From: Pelistega sp.
Lineage (GTDB): Bacteria > Pseudomonadota > Gammaproteobacteria > Burkholderiales > Burkholderiaceae_B
Direction of reading: 5' to 3'
NCBI GenBank assembly: GCA_030538255.1
Contig: JAUNUI010000003.1
Span: 1-51,247 of the forward strand
DNA length: 51,247 nucleotides
Positions within the stretch are counted from its first letter, which is position 1. Each line of letters starts with the position of its first letter. The translations under genes were made by a program, and so were the position numbers. Shown one piece after another: positions 9,448-17,888 of this stretch. The notes under the pieces are model-generated. The model was not told the DNA's origin. It did no database searches and saw only the letters and a list, made by a program, of their open reading frames with translations.

Positions 9448-10569
9448 GTGCTGGGGGAGTTGGCGCAGGGTGCATTAATAGGTGGCGCTTCGGACCGAGC
9501 TCAGTGTGAGACGCATGAGATGAGCGGGAGCGTACAGTTGAGCCAACTTGATGAGAGTTTAGAGCGCCAGGCTGAGATTCCGCACGTTGGTATGCAGAAA
9601 GAGCGACTAGATGAACAGGCTGATAAGGGGTGTGATAAGCGCGTTATTGTGGGTTTGAGTGGCGGGGCTGATTCAGCGATGTTGCTGGTGTATGCAAGTC
9701 TATTAGCACCTAAATACCATCTTAAAATTACTGCTCTGCATATTCATCACGGCTTGCAGCAACCTGCTGATGCCTGGGCGGCACACAGTCAAGCGCTTTG
9801 CGAGATGCTCGGTGTGGAATTTATCTTTAAGCGCGTAGCGGTTAATGAGACCAGCGGCCTAGGGATGGAAGCCTCAGCCCGTCAAGCACGTTATCAAGCC
9901 TATCAAGAAGTGGCGCATGAACTAGATTGCCATGATTACCTTTTAGCTCATCACCAGAACGATCAAGCGGAGACTGTCTTGCTGCGCCTATTGCGTGGCA
10001 CTGGTGCGCAAGGTATGGGAGCCATGAACGCACAGAGTGAGTATGAGGGCGTACGTTATCATAGACCCTGGTTAGATGTACCACGCGCACGTATCTTAGC
10101 TGCTGCCAAGCAGTGGGGTGAACTCACAGGCTGGCATCCCGTACAAGATCCAACTAATCACGATACCGCTTATACCCGAGCCGCCGTACGTGAATTACTT
10201 GTGCCTAGCCTAGATGCACGATGGCCAAGTTGGCAGAGTAATGTGATCCGCCATGCCCAGTTAATGCAAGAGAATAGCTTATTACTCAGCGACTTAGCAG
10301 AGATTGATCTTGCGAATCTAGAGTTGAGTGAAGATAAGCGAAACTTTAGTCTACTGGCATGGCGTGAATTGCCAGAACATAGACAGGCGAATGCCTTGCG
10401 CTATTGGCTAGGGTTACAAGATGTGCTTATGCCAAGTCAAGCGCGTATGCAAGAATGGATGCGTCAGTTGCGCAGCGTACATCAGATGGGTACGGATAGG
10501 AAGGTGGAGTTTAAGCACCAAGGAGCAGTAATTCGCTTGCTGCGGGGTAGGGTGGTGTTAGAGAGATAG
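9448..10569 (+). CDS. tilS: tRNA(Ile)-lysidine synthetase TilS
   Basis: Converts cytidine 34 of the AUA-reading tRNA-Ile to lysidine, using ATP and lysine. The N-type ATP-pyrophosphatase P-loop VGLSGGADSAML is clear, followed by LHIHHGLQ and LLAHHQNDQAETVLLRLLRGTG, all diagnostic. The C-terminal region is shorter than in E. coli. The open frame extends back to an ATG at 9199, overlapping accA by 23 bp. That extension is low in conserved residues and is crossed by the accA terminator. I chose the GTG at 9448 because GGAG lies just upstream and the helix it opens (LGELAQGA) resembles TilS N-termini. An ATG at 9592, about 20 residues before the P-loop, is equally possible. Confidence 0.88.
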   Translation: MLGELAQGALIGGASDRAQCETHEMSGSVQLSQLDESLERQAEIPHVGMQKERLDEQADKGCDKRVIVGLSGGADSAMLLVYASLLAPKYHLKITALHIHHGLQQPADAWAAHSQALCEMLGVEFIFKRVAVNETSGLGMEASARQARYQAYQEVAHELDCHDYLLAHHQNDQAETVLLRLLRGTGAQGMGAMNAQSEYEGVRYHRPWLDVPRARILAAAKQWGELTGWHPVQDPTNHDTAYTRAAVRELLVPSLDARWPSWQSNVIRHAQLMQENSLLLSDLAEIDLANLELSEDKRNFSLLAWRELPEHRQANALRYWLGLQDVLMPSQARMQEWMRQLRSVHQMGTDRKVEFKHQGAVIRLLRGRVVLER

Positions 10570-10648
10570 ACGTAATGGAGATTGAGAAATCTAGCAGTGA
10601 TAAATAAGTTGGTAATTATTTAAGCTAAAAAATTGAGCCAGAATGAAA

Positions 10649-10682
10649 AAGCCTCATTACTCGATAAAAGTAATGAGGCTTT
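10649..10682 (-). terminator. Hairpin terminator between tilS and tRNA genes
   Basis: AAGCCTCATTAC (10649-10660) pairs with GTAATGAGGCTT (10671-10682) around a 10-base loop. On the minus strand the stem is followed by TTTTT, fitting termination of the tRNA transcript. On the plus strand it is followed by a weak TTT and may also stop tilS transcription. Confidence 0.8.
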
Positions 10683-10688
10683 AGAATG

Positions 10689-10766
10689 TGGCGCGCCCGG
10701 CAGGATTTGAACCCACGACCCCTTGGTTCGTAGCCAAGTACTCTAATCCAACTGAGCTACGGGCGC
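10689..10766 (-). tRNA. tRNA-Arg (anticodon ACG), copy 1
   Basis: Read on the minus strand, the cloverleaf closes fully. The acceptor stem is GCGCCCG / CGGGCGC and the anticodon stem CTTGG/CCAAG. The 7-base loop CTACGAA places anticodon ACG (read as ICG, Arg CGU/CGC/CGA). The T-arm carries GGGTTCAAATCC. The discriminator is G and the 3' CCA is encoded (10689-10691). The transcript probably starts upstream of copy 2 and ends at the terminator at 10649-10682. Confidence 0.95.
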
Positions 10767-10822
10767 GTATTGTAATGAAACCAATAACAGAAACACTACA
10801 GGTACAACGATACAGCAAATAA

Positions 10823-10900
10823 TGGCGCGCCCGGCAGGATTTGAACCCACGACCCCTTGGTTCGTAGCCAAGTACTCTAATCCAACTGAGCTACGGGCGC
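10823..10900 (-). tRNA. tRNA-Arg (anticodon ACG), copy 2
   Basis: Identical over all 78 bases, including the encoded CCA, to the copy at 10689-10766 and in the same orientation, 56 bp apart. Being upstream on the minus strand, it is the promoter-proximal member of a two-tRNA operon. The glycan locus begins just beyond it. No integrase or duplicated tRNA 3' end marks it as an integration site. Confidence 0.95.
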
Positions 10901-11474
10901 GTTAAGAAAATAATTATGCATGTTTTGAAGGAATTTGGCAAGAGATTGGTTGGGTGATTGCCGGATTTAGTTTGTTTAACCTATGTTTTATAGGTTTTGT
11001 GTTGTTAATATTCTACAGTTGTGGTCTGAAAGAGTCTTCAATTGTAGTCGCCCGTGATTTTAGTGTCTATGGCTGTTTATGTGAGAGCAGGTTAACATTT
11101 GTCGACTAGTATGCTACAAATGTTGACTAGTAGGGCTTATTACTGTATTAGCTGACAACAATCTAATGGCATATATTAATGGATTGGTATGATAACTTGA
11201 TAGAATATCTGTCATATTAAGCACAACTTGTGCACATATCAGTGTATGTCGTATGAGTCTACTGTATCTCAGGGATTAATTATTAAATCATCATTAAAGC
11301 ACGTCATTCATGTGATGAATAGCATAAAATAGTGGAAATCTCGAGAAATCGCTTTGCTGTGATTTTTTTATGTTTACACTCATGCATGACTTAGCTTAAG
11401 TAAATATGACTTTAAGCTATGGTTGAGTATGCAATGAGTATGTCAAAAAAATAAAAAGCCTCTTATTTACCTAT
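10901..11474. other. Intergenic region with two inverted repeats before the glycan locus
   Basis: These 574 bp contain no gene I can support. AACATTTGT (11094-11102) and ACAAATGTT (11116-11124) form a 9-bp inverted repeat. Each arm is followed by GACTAGTA, so a direct repeat is nested in it. A second inverted repeat is TAGCTTAA (11392-11399) / TTAAGCTA (11412-11419), 56 bp before the first glycan gene. These look like operator-type dyads. The region must hold the promoters of the tRNA pair (minus) and of the glycosyltransferase at 11475 (plus). Confidence 0.55.
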
Positions 11475-12311
11475 ATGATCCCCTGTTTTGTTATTAATTT
11501 AGCGCATGCTGTGGAGCGGCGAGCGCATATGGAAGAGCAACTGCAAGCCCAAGGCATTCAGGCAGAATTCATTGATGCTGTCAATGGTCGCCAGATGAGC
11601 GAAGCTGAGCGGCAATCTCATCTTAATAGTGAGAAGATGAGAGAAATCGGTTGGAAGCTTTCGCCAGCTGAGATTGGTTGCGCCTTAAGCCATCTGAAAG
11701 TTTATGAGTTAATGGTGGAGCGCCAGTTACCCTATGCCATTATTTTAGAAGATGATATTGAGTTGACCATTGATTTCGCAGCGCTATTTCAAGACGATGC
11801 TTTCAAGCAAATAGAGCAGGGCATCCCCGCTAATGAGTCGCATGTGGTCCAACTGAATTATGTGCGTAGGGCATACCGTTATGGGTTTACTGATATTGTA
11901 GGTACTCGTTATATGCGTGTGCGATCATATTCAGCAACATGGTCAACAGCTGCGTATATCATCACTCTGTCAGCGGCTAAGAAGCTCTTAGAAGAACGCT
12001 ATCCTATCTGGGCGCCAGCAGATGATTGGAACTATAGCGCAAGTAAGCTAGGATGGTTTACCATGCACGCCATAAGTCCAAATCCCGTGTGGGAGTCTAA
12101 GCAGTCAACGGATTCGGCTATAGGAGATGAGCGTAGTGATAATCCTCATCCTAAGCGCAAGGGCTTATGGGGCTTAATTCAGAGGTTATTTATCGAGGGC
12201 GTTGTTAAAACAATGTTTGTAGAGCCACTGCCTAGACAAGAAAATAATACAATTATTGATGCGAATAGCATTACTTCTAATGCGAGAAAGACGCATAAGC
12301 GCTTAATTTAG
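11475..12311 (+). CDS. Glycosyltransferase family 25 (LPS/LOS type)
   Basis: GT25 enzymes such as Neisseria LgtB/LgtE and Haemophilus Lex2B add galactose or glucose to lipooligosaccharide in the cytoplasm. The 278-residue protein starts with the family signature CFVINLAHAVERRAHMEEQL. It continues with FIDAVNG, SPAEIGCALSHLKVYE and the metal-binding IILEDDIEL, which holds the DxD-like acidic pair. A WAPADDWNY segment lies in the C-terminal half. The C-terminus is poorly conserved and polar. An O-antigen ligase-type gene follows after 15 bp, so the two are probably co-transcribed. Donor and acceptor cannot be told from sequence. Confidence 0.88.
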   Translation: MIPCFVINLAHAVERRAHMEEQLQAQGIQAEFIDAVNGRQMSEAERQSHLNSEKMREIGWKLSPAEIGCALSHLKVYELMVERQLPYAIILEDDIELTIDFAALFQDDAFKQIEQGIPANESHVVQLNYVRRAYRYGFTDIVGTRYMRVRSYSATWSTAAYIITLSAAKKLLEERYPIWAPADDWNYSASKLGWFTMHAISPNPVWESKQSTDSAIGDERSDNPHPKRKGLWGLIQRLFIEGVVKTMFVEPLPRQENNTIIDANSITSNARKTHKRLI

Positions 12312-12326
12312 GATTTACCTCAAATA

Positions 12327-13616
12327 ATGAATTCACGTGCACAAACTATTTTGGATTATTCCATCGTATCGATGATCGCAGGCATGATTCTATCTACTGT
12401 GAGTAGTCAGAAAATCCCTAGTCTCTTGTTCTATATTTTAATTGCTGCTAGTTGTTTAAATTGGTATGTGCATTATAGGAAGGGAACTTCAACTGAAGGG
12501 ATTGAGCTTAAACAACATAAGACCTTATTTATCTTATGTTCGGTAAGCTTAGTGGCTGTGCTACTGTCTAAAGCGGTGCACTTGAATATGTCAGGAACTG
12601 AGATTGAGAAGGCTGTAAGATTCTCTATTGGATTGCCATTGCTTTATGCGGGGTTAAGGTTTATTCCATACAATAGAATGAAGTATGTATTTTGGGGAGT
12701 TTATTTAGGTATTTTATTTATGTTCTGTTATGTTGTCTACTTGACTGATTCCGAGTTTAATAGACCGAACACAGATGCTATTCATAATGCAGTTAGTTAT
12801 GCTGTTATAGGTTTGCTTTTGACGGGGCTTGCTCTTTTTTCATTTGGAATCCGTTTAACAAATAAGAAAATATTCGAATTCATTTGCAAGACTGTTACTG
12901 TATCTCTTGGCATTATAACTTTTGTTTTGTTACAGACTAGGACGGGAATTTTGGCTATACCAATTTTAGTTTTTTTGATGACAATAGTGTTTTTTTATCG
13001 TGAGTCAATTTTAAAGAGATTGATTGTTTTATTAATTGTTTTAGGCGTTTCTTTAGGTGGGTTGCTTTCAATTCCCACTATGCAAAAAAGAGTAGAGCTT
13101 GCAATTAATGAATATAACACTTGTGTTGCTAGTGATTTGACTTTAAATACCTCAATCTGTGTTCGCATGCAGCTAAGTCGTGCAGCTTGGAGGATATGGC
13201 TTGATCAACCATGGTTTGGAACTGGTGACAATAGCGCCTTTCAAAGCATTATGAAAAATGAGTTGTTGCCACTTAAGGCTGTTTCTCAGTATACAGTTAA
13301 TATCTTTGGCGAGCCCCATAATGACTATTTACAAAATTTAAGTAGTTTTGGGGTATTTGGATTGATTGGTCTCATTTTGTGGTATTTTGCCCCTGGATTG
13401 TTCTTTTTGAAGGCTGCCATGTTAAGTAAGACCTTGTCTCAGAGATGTGTAGCTGCTATGGGGGCAAGCATATGCTTAAGTTTTTCTTTATTCAGCTTAA
13501 CTGAGCTTATGTTTCGAAATATGAGGACAATATCTTTCTATGTTGTAGTGGTTGCAGTGATTATGGCTATGCTGTGTGTATTGAGACAGGAAAATATTAT
13601 ATCTAAAGATACATAA
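12327..13616 (+). CDS. O-antigen ligase/polymerase-type membrane protein (WaaL/Wzy family)
   Basis: A 429-residue polytopic membrane protein with about ten to twelve hydrophobic segments and a large periplasmic loop of roughly 100 residues (around KRVELAINEY to GEPHNDYLQNLSSFG). The loop carries an ARG-rich stretch and the PHNDYLQ motif typical of the Wzy_C/WaaL family. Such proteins transfer polyprenyl-linked glycans to lipid A-core, or to pilin, at the outer face of the inner membrane. It follows the GT25 gene by 15 bp. A second, shorter Wzy-like protein lies at 21987, so this one is more likely the ligase and the other the polymerase (inference). Confidence 0.82.
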   Translation: MNSRAQTILDYSIVSMIAGMILSTVSSQKIPSLLFYILIAASCLNWYVHYRKGTSTEGIELKQHKTLFILCSVSLVAVLLSKAVHLNMSGTEIEKAVRFSIGLPLLYAGLRFIPYNRMKYVFWGVYLGILFMFCYVVYLTDSEFNRPNTDAIHNAVSYAVIGLLLTGLALFSFGIRLTNKKIFEFICKTVTVSLGIITFVLLQTRTGILAIPILVFLMTIVFFYRESILKRLIVLLIVLGVSLGGLLSIPTMQKRVELAINEYNTCVASDLTLNTSICVRMQLSRAAWRIWLDQPWFGTGDNSAFQSIMKNELLPLKAVSQYTVNIFGEPHNDYLQNLSSFGVFGLIGLILWYFAPGLFFLKAAMLSKTLSQRCVAAMGASICLSFSLFSLTELMFRNMRTISFYVVVVAVIMAMLCVLRQENIISKDT

Positions 13617-13948
13617 ATTTTTTAGAAGGTAATTAAGAAAAAGGTCAATTTTATATATTGTCCAGTATGAATAATTTATCAAGCAATGAAAAATTTTTTG
13701 CTTTTATATATTCCTAATATTCATGTTGGATTTATTGAGCTCTCTTGAGTACAATAAGCACAAATACAAAGATACTGTGTGTATTTGAATTCTAGAAGTT
13801 CATACAATCTATGAGTTTAAGTAGCCTATATGAGTTCAAAATAGAATAATATTTTGAAGTATTATAAAATGCCAAAATGTATGGATCAGATTTGTTCTTA
13901 GTAACATAAAGTTGTGCATAAAAGACAACAATAATTTCAGAGGTGAAA
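13617..13948. other. A+T-rich intergenic region before the pse operon
   Basis: About 330 bp without a supportable gene. It is strongly A+T-rich and probably holds the promoter of the long pseB-to-galU transcription unit. AGAGG just before the pseB ATG (13939-13943) is the ribosome binding site. I see no JUMPstart/ops element and no clear terminator for the upstream gene. Confidence 0.5.
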
Positions 13949-14947
13949 ATGCTAGAAGGCTCAGTAATATTAGTAACAGGTGGTACAGGTTCATTTGGTA
14001 ATACTTTTGTGCCTATGACTCTTCAAAAATATAATCCCAAAAAAATCATCATTTTTTCACGTGATGAAATGAAGCAATGGGAAATGGCGAAGAACTATAA
14101 GGATGATCATCGTGTACGCTTCTTTATTGGTGATGTACGCGATAAAGAACGTCTCTATCGTGCTTTAGACGGTGTTGACTATGTAGTGCATGCTGCTGCT
14201 ACGAAGATTGTGCCAACAGCAGAATATAATCCATTTGAGTGTATTAAAACCAATATTAATGGCGCAATGAATCTGATTGATGCCTGTATTGATAAGAATG
14301 TAAAGGGAGTCGTTGCTTTATCAACTGATAAGGCAAGTAGCCCAATTAATTTATATGGTGCTACAAAATTAGCCTCAGATAAGTTATTCGTAGCGGGCAA
14401 TGCATACTCAGGAGAACATGGCACGAGGTTCTCGGTTGTTCGTTATGGTAATGTGATGGGGTCACGTGGCTCAGTAATCCCGTTCTTTATGTCTATTAAA
14501 GATAAGGGCGTTTTGCCAATTACCGATGATCGTATGACGCGATTCATGATTTCTTTAGAACAAGGCGTAGAACTTGTTTGGCACGCTTTCGAAGATATGG
14601 TTGGCGGTGAAATTTATGTTAAGAAAATACCTTCAATGAAAGTAACTGATTTGGCCAGTGTTGTTGCACCTGAGGCAAAGCAAGAAATTGTTGGTATTAG
14701 GCCTGGTGAGAAACTGCATGAACAGATGATCAGTGTTGAAGACTCATACTATACATATGAGTATCCAGAACATTACAAAATTCTTCCTGTTATTAATGAC
14801 TGGTCAGAGTCTAAGGAGCGTATTAAAGATGGTAAGCGTGTTCCTGAGGGGTTCCACTATTCTAGTGATAATAACTCTGAATGGATGTCTGAGGCAGACC
14901 TTAAGCAGTGGATTGACGATAACGCAGAGAAAATAGGAAAAATTTAA
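13949..14947 (+). CDS. pseB: UDP-N-acetylglucosamine 4,6-dehydratase (inverting) PseB
   Basis: First enzyme of CMP-pseudaminic acid synthesis. It dehydrates UDP-GlcNAc at C4/C6 and inverts C5, giving the 4-keto-L-arabino sugar. It is a short-chain dehydrogenase/reductase with the NAD(P) motif GGTGSFG near the N-terminus. The family blocks SRDEMKQWEM, the VDYVVHAAATKIVP region, STDKASSPINLYGATKL (catalytic Tyr and Lys) and VRYGNVMGSRGSV are all present. The 332-residue length fits. The GTG at 13943 is in frame, but the ATG at 13949 has AGAGG at good spacing. It heads the contiguous block pseB-C-F-G-H-I. Confidence 0.96.
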   Translation: MLEGSVILVTGGTGSFGNTFVPMTLQKYNPKKIIIFSRDEMKQWEMAKNYKDDHRVRFFIGDVRDKERLYRALDGVDYVVHAAATKIVPTAEYNPFECIKTNINGAMNLIDACIDKNVKGVVALSTDKASSPINLYGATKLASDKLFVAGNAYSGEHGTRFSVVRYGNVMGSRGSVIPFFMSIKDKGVLPITDDRMTRFMISLEQGVELVWHAFEDMVGGEIYVKKIPSMKVTDLASVVAPEAKQEIVGIRPGEKLHEQMISVEDSYYTYEYPEHYKILPVINDWSESKERIKDGKRVPEGFHYSSDNNSEWMSEADLKQWIDDNAEKIGKI

Positions 14948-14948
14948 T

Positions 14949-16109
14949 ATGTATATCCCATATGGCAAGCAAAATATCTCTGAGGAAGATATCAATTTGG
15001 TTGTGGAAGTCTTAAAGTCAGATTTTTTAACACAGGGACCTAAGGTGCCCTTATTTGAAAAAACTGTGGCTGACTTTGTTGGCGTGAAACATGCATTAGC
15101 GGTTAATAGCGCAACGTCTGCATTACATATTGCTTGTTTAGCCTTGGGTTTAACGAAAGGGGATGTTTTATGGACAACCCCAATTACTTTTGTTGCATCT
15201 TCAAATTGTGCTCTGTATTGTGGTGCAAGAGTTGATTTTGTTGATATAGATCCACATACATACAATATGTCTGTTGATGCCTTACAAGAAAAATTAAGGC
15301 AAGCAAAGTTAGATAATAGTCTTCCTAAAATAGTTATACCTGTTCATTTGTGTGGACAGCCATGCGATATGGAAAGAATTCATGAGCTTTCTAAAGAGTA
15401 TGGTTTTAAAATAATTGAAGATGCCTCCCATGCAATAGGTGGTAAATACCATTCAGAATATATTGGTTCATGCCAGTATTCGGATATATCTATTTTTAGC
15501 TTTCATCCAGTTAAGATAATAACCACTGCTGAAGGTGGTATGGCGCTGACTAATAATAGTGAGCTTGCTAAGAATATGGATCTATATAGAAGTCATGGTA
15601 TTACTCGGAATCCTGAGCTGATGACTAAAGATTCGGATGGTCCCTGGTATTACCAGCAAATTGAGCTTGGATTTAACTATCGAATGACAGAACTTCAAGC
15701 TGCTTTGGGTGTGTCCCAAATGACTAGGTTGACTCAATTTGTTGAAAAGCGTCATCAAATAGCAAAAAAATACAATAAACTTCTACAAGACTTGCCAGTG
15801 CTTCTTCCTTATCAGTTAGAGGACACTTATTCTGGTCTCCATTTATACGTAATTCGCTTAAAACTATCTGAAATTTCTAAATCACATAAACAGGTATTTG
15901 AGGCATTAAGAGCTAAAAATATTGGCGTTAATGTTCATTATATTCCTGTTCATACTCAACCTTATTATGAGGATTTAGGCTTTAAGAGGGGTGATTATCC
16001 TGAAGCGGAGTCTTATTATGCTTCTGCTATAAGCTTGCCGATGTATCCTGACCTTAGTGAGGAGCAAATTATGTATGTCTATGAATCCTTAAAAGAGGTA
16101 TTAGTATAA
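14949..16109 (+). CDS. pseC: UDP-4-amino-4,6-dideoxy-N-acetyl-β-L-altrosamine transaminase PseC
   Basis: Second pseudaminic acid enzyme. It is a PLP-dependent DegT/DnrJ/EryC1/StrS-fold aminotransferase that puts an amino group on C4 of the PseB product, using glutamate. Family features are the N-terminal YIPYGKQNISEEDI, the DFLTQGPKVPLFE substrate region, EDASHAIGG, the PLP-lysine segment SFHPVKIITTAEGG, and the C-terminal LGFNYRMTELQAALG. The 386-residue length is normal. It starts one base after the pseB stop codon, so the two are translationally coupled. Confidence 0.96.
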   Translation: MYIPYGKQNISEEDINLVVEVLKSDFLTQGPKVPLFEKTVADFVGVKHALAVNSATSALHIACLALGLTKGDVLWTTPITFVASSNCALYCGARVDFVDIDPHTYNMSVDALQEKLRQAKLDNSLPKIVIPVHLCGQPCDMERIHELSKEYGFKIIEDASHAIGGKYHSEYIGSCQYSDISIFSFHPVKIITTAEGGMALTNNSELAKNMDLYRSHGITRNPELMTKDSDGPWYYQQIELGFNYRMTELQAALGVSQMTRLTQFVEKRHQIAKKYNKLLQDLPVLLPYQLEDTYSGLHLYVIRLKLSEISKSHKQVFEALRAKNIGVNVHYIPVHTQPYYEDLGFKRGDYPEAESYYASAISLPMYPDLSEEQIMYVYESLKEVLV

Positions 16110-16808
16110 ATGCAACTTGCGGTCATTCCTGCACGGGGTGGAAGTAAAAGAATTCCGCGTAAAAACATCAGAAACTTTCATGGAAAACCCATGATTGCTT
16201 GGTCAATTGAAGCTGCATTAAACAGTGGTTGTTTTAATGAGGTATGGGTTTCAACTGATGATGATGAAATTGCAGAAATTGCACAAAAGTATGGTGCTAA
16301 AGTTCCTTTTATGAGACCTGCTAATCTTGCAGATGATTTTGCGACAACTGCTGATGTTATGGAGCATGCAGTTAGGTTTTATGAGGGGCTTTACAACTCA
16401 TCTCCTGAGTATATTTGCTGCATATATGCTACAGCACCTTTTGTCTCTAAGAATGACTTGCTCTTAGGACTAGAAAAGTTGCAACAAAATGACACGTTAA
16501 ACTATGTTTTCAGTGCTACAACTTTCCCGTTCCCAATTCAGCGAGCTATTAAGTTGAATGTACTAAACAGAGTGGAAATGTTTTCGCCAGAGTACGAGAC
16601 GACTCGTTCCCAGGATTTGGAGGAGGCTTGGCATGATGCAGGTCAATTTTATTGGGGAACTGCAGAAGCATGGAAAAATAAAATTAAAGTTTTTTCGCTA
16701 TACGCTTCTATAGTACATGTGCCTAGAACTAGAGTTCAAGATATTGATTCTATTGAAGATTGGGAAAAAGCTGAATTGATGGCAAATCTATTGTTGGATG
16801 ATCAGTAG
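16110..16808 (+). CDS. pseF: Pseudaminic acid cytidylyltransferase PseF
   Basis: Last step of the pathway: activates pseudaminic acid with CTP, giving CMP-Pse, the donor for transferases. The 232-residue protein has the nucleotide-binding N-terminus VIPARGGSKRIPRKNIR, the STDDDEIAEIA block, the IYATAPFV segment and a C-terminal VQDIDSIEDWEKAE region, all shared with CMP-sialate synthetases. Placement inside the pse block and the PseF-like length favour pseudaminate over sialate. It abuts pseC directly, with no intergenic base, and pseG follows in the same manner. Confidence 0.95.
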   Translation: MQLAVIPARGGSKRIPRKNIRNFHGKPMIAWSIEAALNSGCFNEVWVSTDDDEIAEIAQKYGAKVPFMRPANLADDFATTADVMEHAVRFYEGLYNSSPEYICCIYATAPFVSKNDLLLGLEKLQQNDTLNYVFSATTFPFPIQRAIKLNVLNRVEMFSPEYETTRSQDLEEAWHDAGQFYWGTAEAWKNKIKVFSLYASIVHVPRTRVQDIDSIEDWEKAELMANLLLDDQ

Positions 16809-17888
16809 ATGCGAATAGGCTTTCGTGTTGACGCTGCTATTCATATTGGAATGGGACATTTGCAGAGATGTTTGACCTTGGCTAATTACTTAACTAGCGT
16901 AGGTCATAGCTGTATATTTTTCTGTCGCAATTATGGTGATGATTTTTACAGTGATGTAGTTAGATGTGGGCACCAATTAATTATTATAGGAAACAGCAAT
17001 TATGTTAAAAACATTTATAAGAATAATTGGTTGTCAGTATCTTTGCGTACAGATTTGAATGATTTTATAGCCCAAATTAAAAATACCCCCATTGATGCTT
17101 GTGTTATTGACCACTATGGTATTGATGAGCAATGGGAAAAAGAAGTACAAAAACACTTTAAAAAAATAATTGTAATTGATGATTTGGCAGATAGGAAACA
17201 TAGTTGTGATATTTTAATTGATCAAAATTTTTTACCAAATTATGCGGAACGATATAATAAATTAGTTCCAAGATATACGAAAAAGCTTCTGGGTCCTCAA
17301 TTTGTTCTATTACGCCCTGAGTTTAAAATGCTTCGCCTAGATAAAGCTACTAAAAATGACTCTAGTGATTTACCTAAGATACTAATTAACTTTGGTGGGG
17401 CAGGGAGATTTGAGTTGTTATCTAAGGTAGTTAAAGCGGTAAACTTAAACCATAAATTTACTTTTACTATCATCACAGGTAAATTGCATAAGCATGAGTT
17501 TCAGCAACTCCTGCATTTAGCCAATGGACGCAATGTAGAAATACATGAATTTACTCAGAACATGGCTAGATTGATGCACGAAAGTGATTTTGCCGTAGGA
17601 GCATGTGGTTCAACAGTATGGGAAAGGTTTTGTTTGGGGCTGAATTCTGCATTGGTGATATTAGCTGATAACCAGACAGCAGTTTTAAATTTTTTGCACT
17701 CTAAGAATTTAATTGATAGTTTAGGGTGGTATCACAACTTAACCTTAGATGCTTTATCAGATTTTTTTAATAATCTGATCACAGACGACGATAAATATAT
17801 ATCTCGTAAGTTAAGCATTATGAAATTAATAGATGGAGAAGGTACTCGTCGAGTGGGTGAGTTTATCTTGGGGGAATTAAATGATTAA
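16809..17888 (+). CDS. pseG: UDP-2,4-diacetamido-2,4,6-trideoxy-β-L-altropyranose hydrolase PseG
   Basis: Removes UDP from the diacetamido sugar to free the hexose for condensation by PseI. The fold is GT-B-like. The 359 residues start MRIGFRVDAAIHIGMGHLQRCL, with the PseG catalytic-loop motif GMGHLQRCLTLA. The middle has IDACVIDHYGID and VIDDLADRKHSCDILIDQN. The C-terminal UDP site is seen around GACGSTVWERFCLGLNS. All are typical. The last 8 bp overlap pseH, indicating coupled translation. Confidence 0.95.
   Translation: MRIGFRVDAAIHIGMGHLQRCLTLANYLTSVGHSCIFFCRNYGDDFYSDVVRCGHQLIIIGNSNYVKNIYKNNWLSVSLRTDLNDFIAQIKNTPIDACVIDHYGIDEQWEKEVQKHFKKIIVIDDLADRKHSCDILIDQNFLPNYAERYNKLVPRYTKKLLGPQFVLLRPEFKMLRLDKATKNDSSDLPKILINFGGAGRFELLSKVVKAVNLNHKFTFTIITGKLHKHEFQQLLHLANGRNVEIHEFTQNMARLMHESDFAVGACGSTVWERFCLGLNSALVILADNQTAVLNFLHSKNLIDSLGWYHNLTLDALSDFFNNLITDDDKYISRKLSIMKLIDGEGTRRVGEFILGELND

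Noticed and set aside
10689-10900. tRNA-associated genomic island with att sites
   Set aside because: No integrase, no duplicated tRNA 3' end at the right side of the glycan locus; only the position is suggestive.
16110-16808. CMP-sialic acid synthetase (NeuA)
   Set aside because: The shared motifs are there, but the complete pseB-C-G-H-I context and absence of neuB/neuC favour PseF.
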